A stretch of DNA of 64,000 nucleotides from Entoloma clypeatum (taxonomy: Eukaryota > Basidiomycota > Agaricomycetes > Agaricales > Entolomataceae), in assembly GCA_963565915.1 (NCBI GenBank), contig OY751487.1, forward strand, positions 1,736,001 to 1,800,000. The letters run 5' to 3'. Shown in pieces: positions 1-16,906 of the stretch (its first letter is position 1; the number at the start of each line of letters is the position of its first letter). The notes beneath the pieces are model-generated. The model did no database searches. It saw nothing but the letters and a program-made list of their open reading frames with translations, and was not told where the DNA came from. A program made the translations under genes and the position numbers.

Positions 1-2760
1 TGCAAGTACGATGATGAGTTGGAGGCGATTGCTATTATCAAAAAACTCACGGGCTTGCGGAAATCACGGTGGATTTGGCGGCGCAGGACATGGAACTGGA
101 TAAACCAGAGTTAATTTGAATCATGATCACGAATTTCACGACGCACGTAGTTAGCAGGAGTCCTACAGAATGTGTGAGAAACAACGATGAGATGCAGCAA
201 TCCAAAAAAGAAACTCACGTAGGATACACAACCTGCATATTGCAATCCTGGTGTTGCCGTTCAACCTTCACAGGGGTAGGGAACATATGTGGGTGATCAT
301 CACACAACTGCAGGAAGCGCTCAATCCTTCCACTCGAGTGTTCAGGTCCCTGACCATCATAACCATGGGGAAGGCTGATCACCAAGCCCGTCCGCTGGAG
401 CCACTTCCGCTCTCCAGCAGCAACGAATTGATCAATGACACACTGCGCATTGTTTGCAAAATCACCAAACTGAGCTTCCCAGATGGTGAGCGAGTCGGGC
501 GAGACGAGGGAGTAGCCGAGCTCGAACCCGAGCGTGCCGTATTCGGACAAGGACGAGTTACACACGACGAAGCGCGCCTGGCTGGAGCCCAGGTCGTTCA
601 GCGGGATATACTGCTGCTCGTTGACCTGGTCATGTATCACGGCGTGGCGCTGAGAAAAGGTACCACGTTCGACGTCCTGTCCCGACAAACGGACGTGGAT
701 CTTCTCCAAAGCAAGAGAACCAAATGCCAGCGCCTCGGCAGTCGACCAATCAATGTTCTGCCCCTCCTCCACGGTCTTCCCGCGGGTGGCGAGAATACGG
801 GCGAGGTTCTTGTGGGGTGTGAAGCCAGCGGGGTAGGATGAGATGGCTTTGCCGATGCGTTGAAGGGTAGCTTCGTCGGACCCGGTAGCCCGGGTGGGGA
901 GGGTCTCTTCTGCGAGTTGTTTAGGGGAAGGGAAACCCGGCCATGCTGCAGAGAGCCACTCCTTGCTGGTGGGGACGTAATCCTTCGCAGCTCCGGCCGC
1001 CTTTTCGAGCATTCCCCAGACCCACATCTTATGCTCCTCGATATCTTTCTCCGTAAAGGTTCCACGGCCAATCAAGAATTTGGAATATTGGGTGAGCGGG
1101 GTGGGTTGCTTCTTGATGGCCTCATACATCCTCGGTTGCGTGAAACTGGGCTGATCTGTTTCATTATGCCCATAACGACGGTAGCAAACGATGTCGATGA
1201 CGACGTCCTTCTTGTATTTGGCACGGTAATCAGCGGCTAGCTGGCAGACAAAGTTGACTGCCTCGACATTGTCGCCATTGACATGGAAAATAGGGGCGTC
1301 AATTGACTTGGCAATATCAGAGGGGTACGGTGTGGAGCGAGAGAAACGAGGATCAGTGGTGAAACCGATCTGGTTATTTACGATGAGATGGATAGTTCCG
1401 CCAGTGCCATAGCAGGGAAGATTGTGGAAGCCCATGGTCTCATAAACAATACCCTGACCGGCAAAAGCAGCATCACCATGAAGAAGGACGCCCATGGCGG
1501 TGTTGTGCGTCGTTTCGTCGTTTTCAATATGCTGAATAGCTCGCGTTTTTCCGAGAACGACAGGATCCTCGGCTTCCAAATGGGACGGGTTGGCAACAAG
1601 TGATAATGATACTTTTTTGCCAGAAGGTGTAGGTCGAACGTAGTTGGCACCAAGATGGTATTTAACATCACCGGCTGGCCAATCATCTGCGTCATCTCCG
1701 GAGAATTCATTGAGGATAGCTTCAACGGGTTTTCGGATGACATTGGCGAGGACGTTGAGACGGCCACGATGCGGCATGCCGATGGTGACGTGTTTTACAC
1801 CATGGTCAACGGAACGATCAATGAGCGCCTTCATACCAGGAATAAGAGCTTCGCAACCCTCGAGGCCGAAACGTTTCTCATTCGGATACTTGTTTGCGAT
1901 GAATTTTTCGAAAGACTCGGACCAGATGAGACGGTCAAGGATCATGCGCTTCTCATCAACAGTATAGTTCCAAGGCTTCGGAACCTCGACGCGTTCCCTG
2001 ATCCAGTCACATTGCTCCTTGTCGGGGATGTGGACATACTGGATGCCGACAGCGCCACCTAACGCAGCCTTAGGAAGTGACAAAAAGAAGGGAAAGTGCG
2101 TCCTCACAATATATGCGTTTACATAGCGCGATGATTTCACGCAGTTTCATTGTGCGACGGTCCTCGGTAGCGAAGTGAGGAAGGATGCCGGGGCCAAGGG
2201 TGATTTCCTTGTCAAGATCACGATCGGTGAACCCATATCGGCTCAGCTCGAGCTCCGGCGGGTGCACATCGGCGAGGTCGGCGTCAAGAATTCCGAGAGG
2301 GTCCAACTCGGCAACATGGTGTCCGCGCACCTGGTATGCGCGAACAAGGAGTTGCACCTACAAGAGAAAGTAAGTGAGATGCATTTTTCTCCATCAAGAA
2401 AGGTGGTCTAACCTTGAGATGGTCGTCGAGTTCGGCACCTCCAGAGACGTGGAGAGCAGGCGCGCCGTCGGAGGGGTGAGGTAAATACCTCGGAGGGGGC
2501 TGAAAAGCTTGAGAGCTGGGCAGACCCTTTTCGAGTCCCGAGAAATAGACGTCCCATGACGTATGCACCGATTTCGGGTCTTGCCTCCAATGGCGATACA
2601 TTTCATCCGCATAATATGCATTGGTGCCGTTTGCGAATGGGTCATTGGTGGACGGTGCCTTGACTGTGGCGAGCTGACGGTGGGGGGCAAGGGGGAGAGG
2701 ATGTCTGGCGGTCCTGGCCGCACCCGCGGGCAGGCGCCTCACGACTTGCCTGGTGAACAT
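1..2760 (-). CDS. KGD1: 2-oxoglutarate dehydrogenase E1 component, mitochondrial (3' end off the window)
   Basis: Thiamine-diphosphate E1 subunit of the TCA-cycle 2-oxoglutarate dehydrogenase complex; it decarboxylates 2-oxoglutarate in the mitochondrial matrix. Start codon at 2758-2760 is followed by an Arg-rich, acid-poor presequence of about 30 residues ([11 protein letters not shown]...). Then come the E1 N-terminal motif [19 protein letters not shown], the RAYQVRGHH segment, [13 protein letters not shown], the ThDP-binding stretch GDAAFAGQG...NNQIGF, the RRYGHNE motif, and the transketolase-like domain with [15 protein letters not shown]. Exons I can join in frame on the minus strand: 2760-2413, 2357-2108, 2058-219, 162-147 and 95-51. 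The last two are only 16 and 45 nt and encode TTPANY and [15 protein letters not shown]. The 3' end, after an intron donor at 50, lies outside. It is divergent from SMC3 across 259 bp. Identity is firm; only the missing C-terminus is unseen. Confidence 0.96.
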
Positions 2761-2800
2761 GGTGGTAAATGGAATGGATCGTCTGACCTGCTGTGCTTGA

Positions 2801-7502
<4,702 letters not shown>

Positions 7503-7852
7503 TAATGATGATGATGGGAAGTATGTAATACTGTAATAGCTATAGGCGGTGAACGGCAACTCAAGAGATGCGACTATCGGGGAAATAATATGTAAGCGTA
7601 CCAACTTGACGCAAACAAGTAGCCGGTTTTGGGCTGGAGTGAGGTTGAGTCTGCTGGACGTCCCCCTCACACCCTTCCTCCCGTCTCTCACCACTCCCCG
7701 TCCTCCTCGTCGCCCCCCGCCCGTCGTTGCATCGCTCAGCTGCACCCCTGTGCCACAATTTCCCAATTTCTTGGCGCCGGCAACCTCGGTGGTGACCACC
7801 CTCTTCTTTTTGATCACCGCCCCTCCCTGCTCTTGGAAAACCGGCGCGAGCG
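7503..7852. other. Intergenic region upstream of the Zn2Cys6 regulator
   Basis: About 350 bp between the SMC3 stop and the next start codon. The right half (about 7660-7850) is pyrimidine-rich (runs of CCTCC and CCCC), as is common in fungal promoters. I see no convincing coding frame or TATA box. The open frames here in several registers lack start context and family motifs. It probably holds the SMC3 3' UTR and the promoter of the transcription factor gene. Confidence 0.5.
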
Positions 7853-10800
7853 ATGTTGAGCGAGGCCGACCCGATGACAGACACAAAATCTGCGTATGTC
7901 TCCTCTCCATCCACCCAGCGCTGCCCTCGCCCTCATCACCACCCAGCATCAAGCCACCCATCATCCGAGGCGCCCGCGCTTGTACCGTCTGTCGCGCGGC
8001 AAAGGTTGATACTAGACTCCCGCTTCTGCTTCCTTGACTGATCGGCCACCAGATGAAGTGCGTCGGCGCGGAGGATGGTCAAAAACCCTGCCAGCGCTGC
8101 AAACGCGCCAATCTCGAGTCAGTGCCCGTACGCCCCCCCTCCTTCTCGCTACTCCCTCACTCTACATCATACAGATGTATATTTGAAAAGCATCGCCGCG
8201 GTCGCAAACCTGGTTCCAAGTATGCCGGTCATCGCTGATGTCCTGATATCCCTCTCATGTCCCTTGCGTAGGCTCTCAGAGGCGTCCAAGATGCTTCGTC
8301 GCCTCGAAAAGGGGCTCAACAATGCAAAGATGAAATCGCAGGCCGCAGAGGCCGCGCCATTTCAAGCCTCTGATCCGCACGGTACCGCTAGTCAGGATCC
8401 TCTGTACGGAGACCTGAGGGCCACAAATGATTCCTATTCATCAACAAATACCCGTTTTCCCTCCAATGAGCTACCACCTCTCAATTTCAACAACTATCCT
8501 GGCGCAGAGAATTACGCACACACCGGAAACGGCCCGCGTTCGATAGATATGGATGATGATGACGAAGATCCAGACCGTAACGAGGAGCCCATCTTTCCCG
8601 CAAAACTCATCAGAAGAGAAAACAATTCGTTCTTCAGGACTATCCTCAATCCCGAAGACGTGCCTTCCTCCGCTGGCCCTTTGAATCGCGGTCCCTCCTA
8701 TACCCCTCCGCCACAGTCTCGTTTGGCTCCCCTTCCAAGCGGTCTCAACGACCCGATCACAGCGGGCATTATCACCGAAGAGGATGCCAGGGTGCTGTTT
8801 GATCTTATCTACCTGCGCCTGAATCCATTCATCAATCTCTTTGACCCCGCTTTGCACTCTGTCACCTACGTCCGATCGAGATGCCCGTTCCTCTTTACCA
8901 CCCTCATCATGACCGGATGCAAATTTTTCAGACATGATGCCTTCAAAGCTTGCCAAAAGCTTGCCAATGAATTTGCAGTCAGGGCTTTTTCCGAGGCATG
9001 GAAGCGCGTGGAAGTCGTACAAGCTTTCGCCTGTTTGACGTACTGGAGAAATCCTGATGATAATGTAGGCATCAAAAGTTTCTTCTATCCTGTCATGAAG
9101 GTTTTCTTATTTTTCTTTTTAGCGCACTTGGACCTATATCGGATACGTAGGTTGTTGGTACCCTCTCTTATGTATCATCCAGTCATTTCTTTCAGGCTTG
9201 CCGAATGGCTGTCGAGCTGGACCTCAATCGTTATGTTGCAAATCCGCCTCCAAACGAAACCGAGTTTCAACTGCTTGAGCGCCGGAATCGGGAACGCACT
9301 TACCTTGTTCTCTTTGTCCACGACCGTAGTCTGAGCACTCAGACAGGAAGGCATTGGATGCTTCCTGAAGACGAGCTGATTCGAAACTCGAGCACCTGGC
9401 ATAAACGAAGCGGGGGAGTCCTCCGTCCCGAGGATGTCATCATCGCTGCATTCGTTTCTTTGCGTCGCCTCGCGGTGCGTACCTCCTTCCGACAACATAA
9501 AATCCGATATCTGAGCCGTTTTACTAGGCCGAAACAACAGATGTATTCTCCTCTTCCAAAGATAGCGGTCCAGGTGTCCATCATGATGTCAACTACGAAC
9601 TCGTTCTTCGGAATTGCAATGCCAAACTCACTGAGTGGGCGGATGAGTGGAAGATTGAGATCGATCGAGGTATGGTTCAGCATCTGCTACAAAGAGTTGT
9701 CTTGCTTACAATCGTAGCCGGAGGACAAAAATTCCACTCCTCATTCCTTTCCTTGTTTCGCCTTCATGTAAGGCTATTCCTTAATAGTTTTGCTATACAC
9801 TCGGCCATTTCACCTGTACGTTTGATATCTTGGTTCAATCTCATTTTTTCTCAAGGCATACCACAGCAGTCAAATCGTCAAAGCCCGAGTGTACACGCAC
9901 TTACAACCTGTTGCTCTAGCGCCTTAGAATCTCTCCGTATAGTTTCAGAAGATTTCCGAACCATGAGCATGCTGGTATGTTTTGAAAATACCTACCCGCC
10001 TCCGAAATTCATCATCGTCGATCAGCGATATGGTCAAGATTCAATTTTGGTCATGTCCGCTTACTCCGCCATTATCTTGCTGAAGGTTGTCTTCTCTTCC
10101 CCCGGTCATTTTTTTTTCTACTTACACCGAATTCTCCAGCTGCTCCGCAATCCGGCCACTTCCAATCAACTGAATGGGAACACCGCGCAAGATATTCATC
10201 GACTGATCATGAAGACTACGGATGCATACGTGGATGCTGCACAAGTTTCTCCTGAGTCCACTTCTTGTGCATATCACGCCCGATTCTTGCGGAGCCTCGT
10301 CGCCAACGATTCCTTGAAGTCTCGGCGGTTAGAAGATGAGCGGCGTGAAAATGGCATGCCACCGGATTCCCGACTCTCGGGTATTTCACTATTATCTCGA
10401 TCACGGCATTTCCCCACTTACATATCTGTTTGCCCAGGTCCGCAAATTTCGCACCCACCTGTGCAATCGCCGCAATATCCCCATCCAATGCATGAGCAAT
10501 CTTACCATTTCCCGCCCTCGTCACACATGCCTGTCGCCGGGATACCTGCCATGCGTGAAGCCGAGTACGTGGCCGAGCCTTCCCCTACCAGACCCGCGTT
10601 TGCTCCAGGAGTGTCCTCCGGCCCCGTCGCTTCGGAGGCAGCGACCAATCATCACAATATGCACCCTCAGGCTCCGCAACACGCGTCTGAGCTTGATGCC
10701 CACTATTGGAAGAATATGTTTCTTGAGCTCGGATTTGGGGAAAATGGGGAGGGGCAGCATTTACACCCGCAGGCCACGAGTGACAGCCGGAATATGGAGC

Positions 10801-11066
10801 ATTACGTGAATTTGAATCATCATCATCACCAGCAGCAGCACGCGCAACATCAGCATCACCAACAGCAGCAGCAACAACAACAACAGCAGCAGCAGCAGCC
10901 GCAACAGCAACAGCACCACCAGCAGTATCACCAACAACAGCACCACCAGCAGCAACATCAGCAGCACCAGCAACAACATCAGCACCAGCAGCACCAGCAC
11001 CAAGCCCAGATGGCATACCAGCAGCACATGCATCACTCGTCACAATCCACCAACTATAATCGTTAA
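7853..11066 (+). CDS. Zn(II)2Cys6 fungal transcription factor with Gln/His-rich C-terminus
   Basis: DNA-binding regulator of the fungal binuclear cluster class. The ATG at 7853 gives a short first exon (MLSEADPMTDTKSA). In-frame splicing then leads into GARACTVCRAAK (7970-8004), KCVGAEDGQKPCQRCKRANLE (8057-8119) and CIFEKHRRGRKPGSK. Together these carry the six cysteines in order Cx2Cx6C...Cx2Cx6C, with a linker of about nine residues, plus a basic RRGRKPG stretch. A short coiled coil (SKMLRRLEKGL) follows. The middle-homology (fungal_trans) domain starts near 8760 (GIITEEDARVLFDLIYLRLNP), runs through VEVVQAFACLTYW and continues to about 9450 (MAVELDLNRYV). The C-terminal part is low complexity, with a Gln/His tract at about 10818-11020. 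Stop TAA at 11064-11066. At least eight introns. The target pathway cannot be inferred; neighbours are housekeeping genes. Confidence 0.88.
10818..11025 (+). repeat. CAG/CAA/CAC-rich low-complexity tract coding Gln/His
   Basis: About 200 bp of mixed cag, caa, cac and cat triplets, in frame within the last exon of the Zn2Cys6 regulator. It encodes interspersed poly-Gln and poly-His runs, including a stretch of more than ten consecutive Gln codons around 10861-10900. CAG and CAA are interleaved, which usually limits strand-slippage expansion compared with pure CAG. Such tracts are common in fungal activators, and length variation between strains would be expected. Confidence 0.9.
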
Positions 11067-11285
11067 ATCTGTCATGGCAGGCTATTTTTCTGTACAGATA
11101 CACCTCCATATTTCTGCTTTGTTGTAATTTCATGTCCTTTTGTACTTTGCGATAGTAAACATCTTAGCCATATGCTTGCCACTAGTTGTAATAATTGTTG
11201 ACGACTAATTGTATTGTGGGTCCAGGACTCCTGTTACAAAACGTATGCACGGGTAACAAAAATGGCATGACGCATGCTTTCCTGA

Positions 11286-12680
11286 TCATGATTCCACACC
11301 AATGGTAAAAATGGAGAGCGAGCGCCCAACGGCGGCGGCTATGCGAGGTATTCCAGCAAGAGCAAGGAAATCAAACGTTCTCACAAGATGTGGTCGCGGG
11401 AACAGGTTGAATGCTGTTGGCTGTGCATGTATGTAACTGACGTTGTGGAGGTGGATGACAGCGCCTTTGGTTGGCGAGCGTGAAGAGATGGCAAAATATT
11501 CTGGGTATGTGGGGCACCATCTGTTGTTTGGACTATTAGTACCGGAAACTTGTTTCAAAGGGAAAGTGGCGATACCTAAACTGCTGCCCACCATCTGGGA
11601 AGCTGATCCCAACGCTAGACGGCTTTCCTCCCCGGAGTTGGGAAATATCCCAGACGGCGAAGCGGGGCCCATAAACCGCGCCTATTCTACAACGAATGAA
11701 CGCTAAGTACTTTCGGAAGAAAGCAACGTGTACCTCCACTCACATGTCAGTAGTGTCCCTGCGCCAATCAGCTGATGCCGAGCACTGAGTCGAGAGGCCA
11801 GTAGACGCTGCGGATAGCACAGAAGGTTCGACAAGCTCAATAAGACTCGAGTTTCTTAACACGTTATCTTGTGGATCGGAGCGCCAGTCGGTCAGGAAAA
11901 TGGACCCGCATGAGTCTGCGACGACGAACTCTTTGCTGGTGGAGGGGTGCGAGGAGATCGTGGTTAGCGGGTGGGAGAATGTAATGACGTAGGCGGTGGG
12001 CTGGGGACGCGGTGGCGGTGAGGGTGTTTCGTGAGGAGGCGAGGGCCGGCCGGATGGGATATCGACGGCGGGGTGGAGGTCCCAAACCATCAGCATCTTG
12101 TCATCTGAAAGGAAGAGCCTGAGTCAAGTGGCGGGATGAAATGACTCTATGATTTTGGCTACCTGACACGGTGGCGACATAGCGCGCGCTGTCGTCGCTT
12201 CGACCACCGCAGAACGAGATGTCGTTGATCTTTCCGTGGTGCCCGCTGAGCCCGCCACCGAAGGGAAAGACGGACTCGTCGACTGTGGGCGATTTGGTGA
12301 GGAGGTGGAGACCGAAATCGGCGCCGGCGACCGCGAGCCTGGGCGTGGAGTGAGCGGGTGGGTGGCTTGACATGTTTTGACGGGGAGGGTGGCTTACTCG
12401 ATGAGCCAGGCGTCACTAGAAGCGGGGGAGACGGTCGCGGAGGACCATGCGATGGCTGTTATGCGCGAGCCAATGTGGAAGGATGCGAGGACGTGACAAG
12501 CGGTGTCTGTCTATGCAGTAGTCTGAGTGATAGTCAAAAGTAGGGGAAGAAGGTGGGACGTACGACTTGGATGACATCAACCGAGTGCTCGCCGCCGATC
12601 GCGACGAGGTCTGTCGCGTCGTCGTTGTAGCAGGCGCGAAGGGCATAGATGAGCGTTGGGTGGGTGTGCTGGAGATCCAT
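11286..12680 (-). CDS. NUP37: Nup37-like WD40 nucleoporin
   Basis: Probable beta-propeller nucleoporin of the outer-ring Y complex (Nup107-160). Start codon at 12678-12680 (MDLQHTHPTLIYALRAC), stop TGA at 11286-11288. The order of segments follows vertebrate Nup37: LVAIGGEHSVDVIQV, then FHIGSRITAIAWS, GADFGLHLL, SGHHGKINDISF, VATVSDDKMLMVWDL, FVVADSCGSIFLTDW, GAVYGPRFAVWDI, RWCPTYPEYFAISS and a final strand SIFTIG. About six WD-type blades, with several WD dipeptides, separated by short introns. Length (about 400 aa) is close to the family. I assign it by matching the pattern from memory, not by a search. A generic WD40 protein is the alternative. Confidence 0.72.
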
Positions 12681-12686
12681 GATGAT

Positions 12687-12720
12687 GGAATTATTTTGGA
12701 ATTATTTTGGAATTATTTTT
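12687..12720. repeat. Three tandem copies of an 11-bp AT-rich unit
   Basis: The unit ggaattatttt is repeated perfectly three times, directly after each other, from 12687 to 12719. It lies in the 51-bp gap between the Nup37 start codon (minus strand) and the small membrane ORF start (plus strand), so it is in the shared promoter or 5' UTR. It is AT-rich in a region of otherwise balanced composition. It could be a local duplication with no function or a repeated binding site. Confidence 0.85.
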
Positions 12721-12731
12721 CCCCTTTTGCC

Positions 12732-12916
12732 ATGAGCAACGTGAATCGTCGAGGACCGAATCCGTGGCTGCTCGTCGCTCTCTCGCTCTCCTCCTTTGTC
12801 GCCTTTGCCGCCGTCCTCACAACTCGCGAAAAAACTAATCCTGCCTCTCGCCAGCCCCGCCAACTAGATCATCCTCTCGTTCCCTCGCGCCATAACAACA
12901 AAGACAAGGACTCGTG

Positions 12917-12917
<1 letters not shown>
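12732..12917 (+). CDS. Small single-pass membrane protein (61 aa), upstream cistron of UMP/CMP kinase
   Basis: Uninterrupted ORF with start at 12732 and stop TGA at 12915-12917. It begins MSNVNRRGPNPWLLVALSLS and has one hydrophobic segment (about residues 11-28: PWLLVALSLSSFVAFAAV). A polar, basic tail rich in Pro, Asn, Arg and Lys follows. The last A of its TGA is the A of the kinase ATG (TGATG). In the kinase frame there is an upstream stop TAA at 12893-12895, so this ORF is not simply the N-terminus of the kinase unless splicing joins them. The protein-like composition (one clean TM helix, charged flanks) makes it a better candidate for a real small protein than a random upstream ORF. No family recognised. 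Confidence 0.55.
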
Positions 12918-13852
<935 letters not shown>

Positions 13853-13927
13853 ACTTGGAAACACCAATATATCTCATCGCGGGAATGCAATATATCTACA
13901 AAATGAAAAGCAACCATCTTATGACTT

Positions 13928-15239
13928 CTAAGCATACACCGCAAATCCTGCATTCTTCTCCGGCAAAGCAGCTGAACAAACAGCTCGACCGCCCTTCTCG
14001 ATGCACGATATGGCTCCATCAGAACAGAGGAGGTGTGCCTCCTCATCGAGATCATCCTGCAAGGAGGCTTTTGAGGGAAGGAATGACAGTCAAGGCAACT
14101 ACCCACTGGAATCCATTCCCACCCTCCACAACGCACATATTCTACGACGGTAGGACCGCTGCTACCCTCAACAATGTTTCCGTTGTCATCGTATCGTAAA
14201 TTGATATGGGCCCCGTCCTTATACACAGCACCAAGGACAGCCCATATCTTGTCCCTGAAGGCAGTCCTGGCCTCTGGATTATCCCAACTCAAAGAGGGAT
14301 CTCTCAGTGGTCGAACAATTACCACTTCACACGAAGCTTCTGTCTGTGGTACCACTCTGCCCAGCGGTGAGATTCTGAAGGCCGGTTCCAAGCGATCTAC
14401 ATTCACAGTTGACAGGAAGTACATGAATGGGCCGTCGAGGTCGACGATCGGATCATCCCAGGTCGATTCGGGATGATCGACGAAGGATTTCGCGGTGGGA
14501 TCGTAGATCTGCACCACTCCTACAGTCGACGCGGGGAGAAGCTTTGCGCAGCTGTTGTACCATTTCGCGCTGTTCTTCATGGCTGCGACCTTGAACCTAT
14601 CTTCCCGCATATAACAACGTGATCCTGCTTTCATGGGGGCGACGAGACTGACCTTTCCATCCCAGGGATCTCACTCCGAAGTCTTTCAGAATCATGTAGA
14701 ATGGAGGCGTGAAGTGAAGTGGACATGACAACAGACGAGATCGTGAACTGCGGCTGCTTCTTCGCATTGGGGGGAGACGATAGTGTTCCAATGGCGACTT
14801 GCAATGGGATAGTAGAGCCAGAATTAACGAACGACTGGATGGATTGACATCTGAAAGACGGATCCGTGTATGTACTCGCATCGCCTTTCGGTGGAAAGAG
14901 GGAGAAAAAGAGCGCATTTGCTGTTCCACACGGTACAAGGACGAAGAGTAGCCGCGAGCGCAGGCCTCCTGCTCTTGAACCTTTGAAGACAGTTCGGGAG
15001 AGGTGATTGACGATCTCGTGGAGGGTGCCGTCGCCAGAGCCGAGCACGACGGTCACATCTCCTGAAGTCGATTCTAGAAAGTCGACGAGGATCTGACCGG
15101 CATGACCAGGATGCTCTGTCCCGACGAGCTTATCGACGATGCGCCCGTGCTGGGCGAGAAAAGGCAAGACGTGATCGTCGAAGAAGACTCTTGCGGTGCT
15201 ATCGCCACACACTGGGTTGTATATGGCTATGAGGGGCAT
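13928..15239 (-). CDS. Lipid kinase of the diacylglycerol/sphingosine kinase family (DAGK catalytic domain)
   Basis: Probable ATP-dependent kinase of a sphingoid base, ceramide or diacylglycerol. Start codon at 15237-15239 gives MPLIAIYNPVCGDSTARVFF. This is the DAGK domain opening, where the common NPxxG is NPVCG. The nucleotide-binding motif GSGDGTLHEIVN (GGDGT in most members, here GSGDGT) and VPCGTANALFFSLF follow. The C-terminal beta-sandwich includes MSTSLHASILHDSERLR and the segment WDDPIVDLDGPFMYF. I join the last exon through a GTGGGT donor in phase 0, giving ...EWIPDDLDEEAHLLCSDGAI and a stop at 13928-13930. About 400 aa, shorter than yeast LCB kinases, without an obvious C1 or membrane segment. 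The exact substrate cannot be read from the sequence. Confidence 0.8.
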
Positions 15240-15301
15240 CTCTTGGGGTGAGAGGAAACGTATGCACTAGAGATACTGACGCCATAGTGATTCCCATCAT
15301 C

Positions 15302-16760
15302 ATGTCTGTCCTACCCAAACCTCCAGTCTTCAAGCCATTCACTCTCGCCCTCATACAACTGGGAAGTATCGGGGCAGACAAGTCCACGAATCTGAGGCAT
15401 GCGCGCGAGATGATTCTTAGAGCTGCTGGGAGGCAGGGCAAGAAGCCAGATTTGATCGTGCTCCCAGTTCGTCGACCCCATCTTTCTTCGCATCTCGTCA
15501 AACCAGGGAACCCATCATAGGAGTGCTTCAACTCGCCTTATGGTCACGTCCACTTCCCGGTGTATGCAGAAGACATCGGTTATACCCCAGGAAAGCAGTA
15601 TGATGTCTCAAAGAGCGAGAGTGACAGTGTCAAGATGCTCTCCTCCGCTGCGAAGGAAGTCGGCGCATGGCTTATTGGAGGTAATTCATTCGTGGAATTT
15701 GGAGGAGGTCCAACTTTCAACTCCCACAGGCTCCATCCCTGAACGAGATGTGGCGACGAACAATGTCTACAATACGTGCACCGTCTATAATCCAAATGGC
15801 AGGTTGGGTAGATTCTGTTCGTATCCTGGCACCGACCCTTCGGGTTTTTTTCAGGCGACCTCATTGCGACTCATCGCAAAGTTCACCTCTTTGACATCGA
15901 CATCCCGGGCAAGATTAAATTCAAGGTTACTTTTGAGAATCCGAATCATCATAGATAGTCAATTGGCATCATGAAAATACAGGAAAGCGAAACTCTGACT
16001 GGCGGCACAACAATGAACTCTTTCGACACTGGTGTGGCGTTCGATTTCTTCATAGATGTTCCTGACAAAGTACTGTTGGACTAGGCTTTGCTCGCATCGG
16101 ACTGGGCATCTGCTATGACATTCGTTTCCCTGAACTGGCTATAATATCTGCGCGTCGCGGTGGATGAAATATCAGCCTGCTGGCATCTTGGACGCCCTGA
16201 CATGCCCTTTCATACAGGATGCCATCTTCTGGTGTACCCAGGAGCGTTCAATACAACGACTGGCCCACTCCATTGGGAACTTTTGCAACGAGCACGGTAG
16301 GTCTGTCGGATTTGACAACACTTCGACTTTCTGACACCTTCATAGAGCTGTCGACAATCAAGTATATGTGTCTATGTGCAGTCCGGCTCGCGATCCAAGC
16401 GCTGCTTATCAGGCTGTGAGCGTTTTTTTTTGTTGAGTCTATGAGACACATTCCAAAGTCAGCTTAGTGGGGTCATTCAATGGTGGTTAATCCGATGTAT
16501 GTTTTTTTTTTTTTCCAATAGTTCATGTTGTAATAATTCTAATGTATTCCAGGGGAACCGTCTTGACAGAGGCTGCTGAAGGCGAGGATATTATATACGC
16601 TGACATTGGTGAGCAAGGTGTTACGAGTGGCTTTCCCGATATTCAGGTTTTCTGTCCAGAACCAAAGGTAATGGAAGAGGCTCGGGCTGGTATTCCAGTG
16701 ACGATTCAACGACGGTTCGATGTATATCCAGATGTTGCACTTCCGAATCCCGATTTGTAA
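15302..16760 (+). CDS. NIT2: Omega-amidase NIT2-type, carbon-nitrogen hydrolase (nitrilase superfamily)
   Basis: Likely hydrolyses alpha-ketoglutaramate and alpha-ketosuccinamate to 2-oxoacid plus ammonia. Start at 15302 ([20 protein letters not shown]). The catalytic Glu-Lys-Cys triad is visible: Glu in PECFNSPYG (after an intron, about 15519), Lys in [13 protein letters not shown] (about 15870-15910), Cys in [14 protein letters not shown] (about 16100-16140). The stretch [20 protein letters not shown] and then [26 protein letters not shown] and [16 protein letters not shown] follow human NIT2 almost segment by segment. Stop TAA at 16758-16760. About nine short introns break the gene, one with a long T run at 16502-16514. 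Divergent from the lipid kinase by 62 bp. Confidence 0.92.
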
Positions 16761-16906
16761 AGTTGTAGAATAGCGTAGATGCTTGTAGAACGATCACGTT
16801 TGTAAAAGACACACAGCCCCAGCCTACACCCAAACCAAACTCCTCATCTCCTACTTACTGAAAACTCATCCCCATCCCTTTCTCACCCTTCACTTCACCC
16901 TTCACC

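Noticed and set aside
251..1240. Plus-strand frames opposite the 2-oxoglutarate dehydrogenase gene
   Set aside because: Shadows of a highly conserved coding sequence on the minus strand.
10585..11133. Minus-strand Ala/Val/Leu-rich frames over the Gln/His tract
   Set aside because: Shadows of CAG/CAC repeats on the coding strand; apparent hydrophobicity is a composition artefact.
12567..12731. Upstream in-frame extension of the 61-aa membrane ORF from 12567
   Set aside because: It would run antisense through the first exon of the Nup37-like gene; the ATG at 12732 sits directly before the transmembrane protein part.
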